Below are positions 1-3,844 of a DNA stretch of 6,083 nt, piece by piece. Position 1 is the first letter of the stretch; the number at the start of each line of letters is the position of its first letter. A program made the position numbers and the translations under genes. This DNA comes from an uncultured Propionibacteriaceae bacterium (GTDB lineage Bacteria; Actinomycetota; Actinomycetes; Propionibacteriales; Propionibacteriaceae): contig CAKZJI010000118.1 of the NCBI GenBank assembly GCA_936941515.1, positions 1 through 6,083 on the forward strand, in the 5' to 3' direction. Under the pieces are notes generated by a model, which was given only the letters and a program-made list of their open reading frames with translations, ran no database searches and was not told the DNA's origin.

Positions 1-1196
1 TGCATGCCCTCGTCCTTCAGCGGAACGTACTCACCACTCTCACGAGTAGCGCCATGAGCCAACCCCCAACGCCAGATCTCCTCACACCGCGCAAGTGCCT
101 TTCGCTGTCGACGCTGAAAACTGCCCCACGTTGCGCTGGTGCCATGCAGAGGCACTCCCTCCCCCTGGTCGACCAAGAAAACTCGATCACCCGCCACGTA
201 CACACTGGAGCGAGAACGAGGCCATGGAACATCCCGCCCTCCTGTGCGAATCGCCGACTTGGTCACCTTGGTCTTGCGGAAATAAGTCGTTATCTCGAAG
301 ATGGGGAAACCTGTGAGGCAGACCCCTGCTAGCAGCATTATAAGATTAAAGAATATGTCTTTCTGGGCAAGAAGGGAGGATATTCCGGCAAGAGAGATGA
401 TCAGGCCTGTGAAGATGAATAAAAATCTACCTCTGCAGAGAATTTCTTTGATCGTACGCCAAGCAGGAGAGCGGTACGTCAGCACATCTCTCTCCTTCCC
501 TGTGTTCCCAGGGCTGCGACGCACCTGCGCCAGGTCGGGCCTGGGCTGATCATCTCTGGAATCAGGGGTGACCCAGCCTCGCTTCACTGCGAAAGACCAG
601 ATGGCACGACGCGCGGCAATGGCATTATCCCTGGAGTTCCTGGGATTTTTGGAAGACCATCTGATGATACATCCGGGCATCCTGATAAGATCGTCGGTGG
701 CGCCATTGACTACTGCGAGCCGGCTTCGATCAATACCTCCATGGCCGTTGGTTTCGAGATTTAATGACAAGATGTCGAGGCCCGAGATCATTGCCGGCCA
801 TGGTCGCCGCTCTGTGAATATCAGGCCGCGCATCTCGGTGCCATGCCTGCTTAATACGGTTCTGCGGCGTATCGTATTGACAATCCCAAGTAGCGCCGGG
901 GTCGCAACAATGATGGTATAAATGAGTTCACGTCGTGGGGCGGAAAAGATGTGATCATATCTGGTAAAATTCAGTGACAGGGATGAAATTGATCTAAAGA
1001 GGAATATGCTAAAAGCAATAATGCCAAGAGTCAGTGTGATCCTGGCCAGCAGTGATCGGTGTAGGATTAGTCTGCAATTCGAGCTGCCGTCGCCCTTCAG
1101 GGTCGTCCATCCTTTGAGGGCTTTAGGGCGGGTCACGGCATCATTGCTGGGATAGTTGCATTCGTCGCTGTTTAATGATCTTGATCCCCAATTCAT
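1..1196 (-). CDS. Membrane protein with two TM-TM-PH-like modules (3' end beyond the window)
   Basis: Reading the minus strand from an ATG at 1196 gives 398 codons with no stop up to base 1, so the gene continues past the left edge. In-frame stops upstream (near 1306-1314) and a GGAGG eight bases before the ATG support this start. Hydrophobic segments lie at about residues 48-72, 91-109, 257-277 and 282-302, forming two helical hairpins. Each is followed by a basic, soluble stretch. The two stretches resemble each other: both carry a PWP motif (residues 132-134 and 324-326) and later an 'IW' helix (199-200 and 374-375) rich in Arg and Ala. The layout and the 'GRDVPWP...VFLVD...GVPL' pattern recall the actinobacterial membrane-anchored PH-domain proteins (bPH_6/Cfp6-like); this family call is made by eye. 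The function is unknown. Codon use is unlike the neighbours, with many AGA, ATA and several TTA codons in the first 300 residues. Confidence 0.82.
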   Translation of the reverse strand, partial: MNWGSRSLNSDECNYPSNDAVTRPKALKGWTTLKGDGSSNCRLILHRSLLARITLTLGIIAFSIFLFRSISSLSLNFTRYDHIFSAPRRELIYTIIVATPALLGIVNTIRRRTVLSRHGTEMRGLIFTERRPWPAMISGLDILSLNLETNGHGGIDRSRLAVVNGATDDLIRMPGCIIRWSSKNPRNSRDNAIAARRAIWSFAVKRGWVTPDSRDDQPRPDLAQVRRSPGNTGKERDVLTYRSPAWRTIKEILCRGRFLFIFTGLIISLAGISSLLAQKDIFFNLIMLLAGVCLTGFPIFEITTYFRKTKVTKSAIRTGGRDVPWPRSRSSVYVAGDRVFLVDQGEGVPLHGTSATWGSFQRRQRKALARCEEIWRWGLAHGATRESGEYVPLKDEGM

Positions 1197-1204
1197 TCTC
1201 CATG

Positions 1205-1209
1205 CCTCC
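1205..1209 (-). promoter_or_regulatory. Ribosome binding site that fixes the start of the membrane-protein gene
   Basis: GGAGG on the minus strand sits eight bases before the ATG at 1196. It is the only good Shine-Dalgarno match between the in-frame stops and that ATG, so it favours this start over a GTG at 1211 in the same frame. Confidence 0.55.
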
Positions 1210-1436
1210 ACGGGGAGTGCGGCCTGCCGATACGATGAGGCTGACCCCAGGCCGCGCTGGGCCTGCCCGGTGCCACTGTACGCCTGGCCAGTGTCACCAC
1301 GACCCTAGATTCAGCAGGGGCGGGAATATTTTGTGCAGGAGAGCGCTCATTGGAATGCCGGTGCACGTCAGCTGGAAGGCATAGACGGTCTCATGGGTCG
1401 TGGCAACAGGGGCGCCCTGGCATCTGGAAATGTGGG

Positions 1437-1456
1437 CAGTCTCCCAATCAAGACTG
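1437..1456 (-). terminator. Weak candidate terminator hairpin after dnaB
   Basis: CAGTCT and AGACTG form a perfect 6-bp stem with an 8-base loop, 35 bases after the dnaB stop codon. Only scattered T residues follow on the minus strand, so it is not a classical intrinsic terminator. It could equally be a 3' end stabiliser or chance. Confidence 0.25.
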
Positions 1457-1491
1457 ATTCACGCCATCGCACAACCCGTGGCGCTCCAACA

Positions 1492-2856
1492 CTAGGCGGG
1501 GTTGAAGGTGGCCACCGGCTGGTTGGTGAAGCGGGAGTAGTGGCCCTGGAACAGGGCGTCGATCTTGTCCAGCTGGCCGTTGCGGTGCTTCAGGATGTGG
1601 AAGGCCGCCTGGCCGCGCTCCTCGTCAGTGGGGTTCTGCGTGTACAGCTCGGGGCGATGCAGCATGATGACGATGTCGGCGTCCTGCTCCAGCGAACCCG
1701 ACTCGCGCAGGTCGGCCAGCTGCGGGACGCCGTCCTTGCGCTGCTCCGCGTTGCGGCTGAGCTGGGACAGCGCGATCACCGGGACCTCCAGCTCCTTCGC
1801 CAGCAGCTTGATCTGGCGGGAGAACTCCGAGACCTCCAGCTGCCGCGACTCCACCTTCTTCCCCGACGACATCAGCTGCAGGTAGTCGATGCAGATCAGC
1901 TGCAGGTTGTTGCGCTGCTTCAGGCGACGCGCCTTGGAGCGGATCTCCATCATCGTCAGGTTGGGGGAGTCATCGATGAAGAATGGCTTGTCATTCATCA
2001 GGACGGAGCGGTCTGTGATGCGCTGCCAGTCGTTCTCGTCCATGCGTCCTCCGCGGATCTTCTGCAACGGAACCGAGGCCTCCGCGCTCAGGACCTTCAT
2101 CACGATCTCGGTGCGGCTCATCTCCAGTGAGAAGAACACCGTCGCCAGGTCGTGGTGGATGGCGGCCGCCCGACAGATGTCGAGCGCAAACGTGGACTTC
2201 CCGACGCCGGGGCGGGCTGCGACGATGATCATCTGCCCAGGGTGCAGGCCATTGGTCAAAGTGTCGAGCTCCGTGAAGCCCGTCGGGACACCTGACAGCG
2301 CGTCGCCGGAGTTCGCGATGGCCTCCATCTCGTCGAAGGTGGGCTCCAGCAGCTCGTTGAGGGACTTGTAGTCCTCGCTGGCCCTGGCCCCTGTCACGTC
2401 GAAGAGCGTCTGCTGGGCCTCGTCGACGATGTTGTCCACATCCCCCTGGCCCTGGTAGCCCAGCTGCGCTATGCGGATCGAGGCGTTGACGAGCCGTCGC
2501 AGGATCGCCTTCTCCCGCACGATCTCCGCGTAATATCCGGCGTTGGCCGCGATCGAGATCGTGGCCAGCAGGTCATGGAGGTACACGGCTCCGCCAACCC
2601 GCTGAAGGTCGCCGCTGCGCCCCAGCTCGGCGGCGACGGTGATGGGATCTGCGGGCTCTCCACGGCCGTAGAGGCTGATGACCGACTCAAAGATGGTCTC
2701 GTGCCTGGGCTGGTAGAAGTCCGCGCCACGCAGCACCTCGACGACGTCCGAGATGGCGTCTTTGCTCATCAGCATGGCCCCGAGCACGCTCTGCTCCGCC
2801 TGGAGGTCCTGCGGCGGAGTGCGTCCGATGGACTCCTCGGCGTATTCCTCCGACAT
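1492..2856 (-). CDS. dnaB: Replicative DNA helicase DnaB
   Basis: The 454-residue product is a full-length DnaB, the hexameric 5'-3' helicase that unwinds the chromosome at the fork and contacts primase and the clamp loader. The N-terminal DnaB domain covers about residues 14-115 ('PPQDLQAEQSVLGAML'), then a linker, then the RecA-like motor from about 190. The Walker A motif ARPGVGKS is at 214-221 (K220, S221), the glutamate of 'SLEMS' is E245, the Walker B strand LQLICIDYLQL carries D324, motif H3 'ALSQLSRNAEQR' is at 362-373, motif H4 'DLRESGSLEQDADI' follows, and the KHRNG segment (423-427) holds the likely arginine finger. There is no intein, although actinobacterial DnaB proteins sometimes carry one at the P-loop. 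The ATG at 2856 follows GAGG by four bases. Upstream lies an intergenic region with DnaA-box-like sites, transcribed divergently from csoR, rather than the rplI gene often found before dnaB. Confidence 0.98.
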   Translation of the reverse strand: MSEEYAEESIGRTPPQDLQAEQSVLGAMLMSKDAISDVVEVLRGADFYQPRHETIFESVISLYGRGEPADPITVAAELGRSGDLQRVGGAVYLHDLLATISIAANAGYYAEIVREKAILRRLVNASIRIAQLGYQGQGDVDNIVDEAQQTLFDVTGARASEDYKSLNELLEPTFDEMEAIANSGDALSGVPTGFTELDTLTNGLHPGQMIIVAARPGVGKSTFALDICRAAAIHHDLATVFFSLEMSRTEIVMKVLSAEASVPLQKIRGGRMDENDWQRITDRSVLMNDKPFFIDDSPNLTMMEIRSKARRLKQRNNLQLICIDYLQLMSSGKKVESRQLEVSEFSRQIKLLAKELEVPVIALSQLSRNAEQRKDGVPQLADLRESGSLEQDADIVIMLHRPELYTQNPTDEERGQAAFHILKHRNGQLDKIDALFQGHYSRFTNQPVATFNPA

Positions 2857-2880
2857 CTCACCTCTTCGCGCTCGACTGCC

Positions 2881-2910
2881 TGCCTCCGGCCCAACCCGGG
2901 TAGGGAGGCA
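2881..2910. repeat. Inverted repeat in the dnaB leader region
   Basis: TGCCTCC (2881-2887) and GGAGGCA (2904-2910) are exact reverse complements with a 16-base spacer that itself contains CCCGGG. The repeat lies 25-54 bases before the dnaB start and could fold in the dnaB 5' untranslated RNA. No role is shown; in GC-rich DNA this may be chance. Confidence 0.35.
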
Positions 2911-2920
2911 ACAATCTAGC

Positions 2921-2938
2921 GATCTGTGGTGACAGATC
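2921..2938. repeat. Perfect 18-base palindrome-like site upstream of dnaB
   Basis: GATCTGT (2921-2927) and ACAGATC (2932-2938) are exact reverse complements around a 4-base centre GGTG. The short spacing and 7-base arms look like a binding site for a dimeric regulator. On the minus strand the adjacent TAGATT (2918-2913) could be a dnaB -10 box about 57 bases before the ATG, which would place this palindrome in the promoter spacer. I do not recognise the cognate regulator. Confidence 0.45.
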
Positions 2939-2948
2939 CGACAGGCCC

Positions 2949-2957
2949 TGTGGAAAA
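2949..2957 (-). promoter_or_regulatory. DnaA box (TTTTCCACA)
   Basis: On the minus strand this reads TTTTCCACA, which fits the relaxed DnaA box TT(A/T)TNCACA. It sits in the loop of a 6-base inverted repeat, ACAGGC (2941-2946) and GCCTGT (2958-2963). Two poorer box-like matches follow at 2961-2969 and 2971-2979 in the same orientation (7 of 9 positions each). Confidence 0.5.
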
Positions 2958-3028
2958 GCCTGTGAATTGGTGTGGAGAGCTGGTGGACACGGGACGAGCT
3001 TCCGAGCGGGCTGAGGTGGAAAACGCCA

Positions 3029-3073
3029 GATTTCGTTATGAAATCGTTATTTTAACTGAAAATATGACGTAAC
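3029..3073. other. AT-rich island with phased direct repeat (possible unwinding element)
   Basis: About 45 bases are roughly 70% A+T, in strong contrast to the surrounding GC-rich DNA. TCGTTAT occurs twice (3033-3039 and 3044-3050), 11 bases apart, about one helical turn. GTTA and TAAC form a small dyad at 3046-3056. The island lies 25 bases from the row of DnaA-box-like sites, which is the arrangement of a DNA unwinding element. It also holds TAAAAT on the minus strand (3054-3049), a possible distal dnaB -10 box, so a simple promoter is an alternative explanation. Confidence 0.4.
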
Positions 3074-3097
3074 AGGCTGGCTTTTCCTCAGGTGTCC

Positions 3098-3126
3098 TGT
3101 GGATAACTGTGGACAACTGTGGATTG
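3098..3126 (-). promoter_or_regulatory. Row of three DnaA-box-like sites at 10-bp spacing
   Basis: On the minus strand, 3106-3098 reads TTATCCACA, a perfect consensus DnaA box. 3116-3108 reads TTGTCCACA (8 of 9) and 3126-3118 reads CAATCCACA (7 of 9). All three have the same orientation and start exactly 10 bases apart, so DnaA monomers bound here would lie on one face of the helix. The boxes themselves are directly seen. That DnaA binds them, and whether this serves replication or control of dnaB, is inference. Confidence 0.65.
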
Positions 3127-3162
3127 GCTGAAGGTGAGGGACGGGGCGATCCAGTCGTCTGC

Positions 3163-3193
3163 TGGACCTCCGATTACCCCAGGGGGGTATAGT
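3163..3193 (+). promoter_or_regulatory. csoR promoter
   Basis: TATAGT at 3188-3193 is a strong -10 box. The best -35 candidate is TGGACC at 3163-3168, with a long 19-base spacer; GACCTC at 3165-3170 gives a 17-base spacer but matches worse. The spacer contains the CsoR operator. Transcription would start about 7 bases after the -10 box, at or next to the GTG of csoR. Confidence 0.6.
3175..3189. promoter_or_regulatory. CsoR operator
   Basis: TACCCC (3175-3180) and GGGGTA (3184-3189) are perfect inverted arms around AGG. This matches the G/C-tract, TA-flanked inverted repeats bound by CsoR-family repressors in other bacteria. It overlaps the -10 box of the csoR promoter by two bases, so bound CsoR would block RNA polymerase. 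The autoregulation is inferred from the position. Confidence 0.8.
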
Positions 3194-3200
3194 TGCCCTC

Positions 3201-3509
3201 GTGGAGAACCAGCATGAGGGGTGCCAGGCGCAGCACGGCTACACCGCCGACAAGCAGTCGTACCTTCGTCGGCTGCGCCTGATCGAGGGGCAGGCGCGGG
3301 GCATAGCCAGGATGGTGGAGCAGGACGAGTACTGCATCGACATCATGACCCAGATCTCGGCGGTCACCAGCGCCCTCAAGTCGGTGTCTATGGCGTTGCT
3401 CAAGGATCACCTGGAGCACTGCGTCGCCGCGGCGGCACGTGAGGGAGGGCAGGCTGCGCAGGAGAAGTTCGACGAGGCCATGACCGCCATCTCGCGGCTG
3501 ACCCGCTGA
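3201..3509 (+). CDS. csoR: Copper-sensing transcriptional repressor CsoR
   Basis: The 102-residue product is an all-helical CsoR/RcnR-family repressor that loses DNA affinity when it binds Cu(I). The Cu(I) ligands are C45, H70 and C74, with the exact C-x24-H-x3-C spacing of Mycobacterium tuberculosis CsoR (C36, H61, C65), and the preceding Tyr is kept (Y44). The conserved 'LRLIEGQARGIARM' helix is at 25-38. The glutamate that acts as second-shell residue in M. tuberculosis (E81) aligns by eye with K89, next to E88, so the allosteric detail may differ. The N-terminal tail has extra metal-ligand types (H5, C8, H12). The GTG start lies only 7 bases after the -10 box and has no Shine-Dalgarno, so the mRNA is probably leaderless. 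The first in-frame ATG is far inside the domain. It begins the copper cassette and is divergent from dnaB. Confidence 0.95.
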   Translation: MENQHEGCQAQHGYTADKQSYLRRLRLIEGQARGIARMVEQDEYCIDIMTQISAVTSALKSVSMALLKDHLEHCVAAAAREGGQAAQEKFDEAMTAISRLTR

Positions 3510-3512
3510 GCC

Positions 3513-3547
3513 GCCCGCGCCCGCCGGGAGAAGTCAGCCCCGCGGGC
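3513..3547. repeat. Inverted repeat between csoR and copZ
   Basis: GCCCGCG (3513-3519) and CGCGGGC (3541-3547) are exact reverse complements with a 21-base spacer. The repeat starts four bases after the csoR stop and no T-run follows. It might act as a weak attenuator or RNA stabiliser that separates repressor from copZ-copA expression, or be chance in GC-rich DNA. Confidence 0.3.
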
Positions 3548-3588
3548 CATCATCGGAACAAAACAACCCGTCAGGGGAAGGGAAAACC

Positions 3589-3798
3589 ATGAAGAACAAA
3601 TACATCGTCTCCGGAATGACATGCGGCCGCTGCGCCGCCCACGTGACCGAGGAAGTCGAGGAGCTTGACGGCGTGACCGGCGTCAGCGTCGACTGGGAGT
3701 CGGGGGAGATGGTCATCGAGTCCAAGGAACGCATCCCCTTCGACGCGGTGATTGAGGCGGTTGCGGAGGCCGGTGACTACACCGTCGTTGAGGCCTGA
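3589..3798 (+). CDS. copZ: Copper chaperone CopZ (HMA domain)
   Basis: The 69-residue product is a single heavy-metal-associated domain of the usual CopZ length. The metal loop is GMTCGRC at 9-15, with C12 and C15 as Cu(I) ligands, and the beta-alpha-beta pattern continues through 'VTGVSVDWESGEMVIES' to the end. It is strongly acidic (about 15 Asp/Glu against 5 Lys/Arg). The protein is expected to hold Cu(I) in the cytosol and hand it to CopA and CsoR. The ATG follows a GGGGAAGGG purine stretch. The gene lies 79 bases after csoR and 46 bases before copA, so all three are probably transcribed from the CsoR-controlled promoter; I see no clear second promoter. Confidence 0.95.
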   Translation: MKNKYIVSGMTCGRCAAHVTEEVEELDGVTGVSVDWESGEMVIESKERIPFDAVIEAVAEAGDYTVVEA

Positions 3799-3832
3799 GG
3801 GGAGCCGCGGGCCGACCTGGGAGACCAAGGAG

Positions 3833-3838
3833 AGGAGG
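3833..3838 (+). promoter_or_regulatory. Ribosome binding site that fixes the copA start
   Basis: AGGAGG ends six bases before the GTG at 3845. This decides for 3845 over the upstream in-frame TTG at 3752, which lies inside copZ, and over a second GTG at 3851. Confidence 0.75.
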
Positions 3839-3844
3839 GAACTG

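Larger units (their letters stand above)
1197..1491. other. Gene-free gap between dnaB and the membrane-protein gene
   Basis: About 295 bases with no convincing coding sequence on either strand. Open frames here are short or are antisense extensions of dnaB. Small inverted repeats occur, for example CAGGCC (1248-1253) with GGCCTG (1260-1265), and CAGTCT with AGACTG near dnaB. The promoter of the minus-strand membrane-protein gene should lie here, but I see no pair of -35 and -10 boxes good enough to call. Confidence 0.6.

Noticed and set aside
568..921. 117-codon plus-strand open frame
   Set aside because: It is antisense to the open minus-strand membrane-protein frame, which has a ribosome binding site, membrane helices and a coherent domain layout.
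1297..1403. 9-base inverted repeat CCACGACCC / GGGTCGTGG
   Set aside because: The arms are 89 bases apart and a match of this length in about 300 bases is not unlikely by chance.
1407..1419. Small hairpin CAGGG-GCG-CCCTG
   Set aside because: It has a five-base stem with a three-base loop, no T-run and no position that suggests function.
1333..2130. 265-codon open frame on the plus strand
   Set aside because: It lies antisense to dnaB over most of its length; its long, repetitive Leu/Val/Gln/Arg-rich product is what the complement of a GC-rich gene gives, and dnaB has every expected motif.
1492..2856. Possible intein in dnaB
   Set aside because: The P-loop and other motifs are uninterrupted and the length of 454 residues is normal for an intein-free protein.
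3567..3578. Possible second CsoR site (ACCCGTCAGGGG) before copZ
   Set aside because: It lacks the TA ends and symmetry of the site at 3175-3189 and has no -10 box near it.
3752..3844. Upstream TTG start that would lengthen CopA by 31 residues
   Set aside because: It overlaps copZ, has no ribosome binding site and adds a tail foreign to the family; GTG at 3845 follows AGGAGG at ideal distance.
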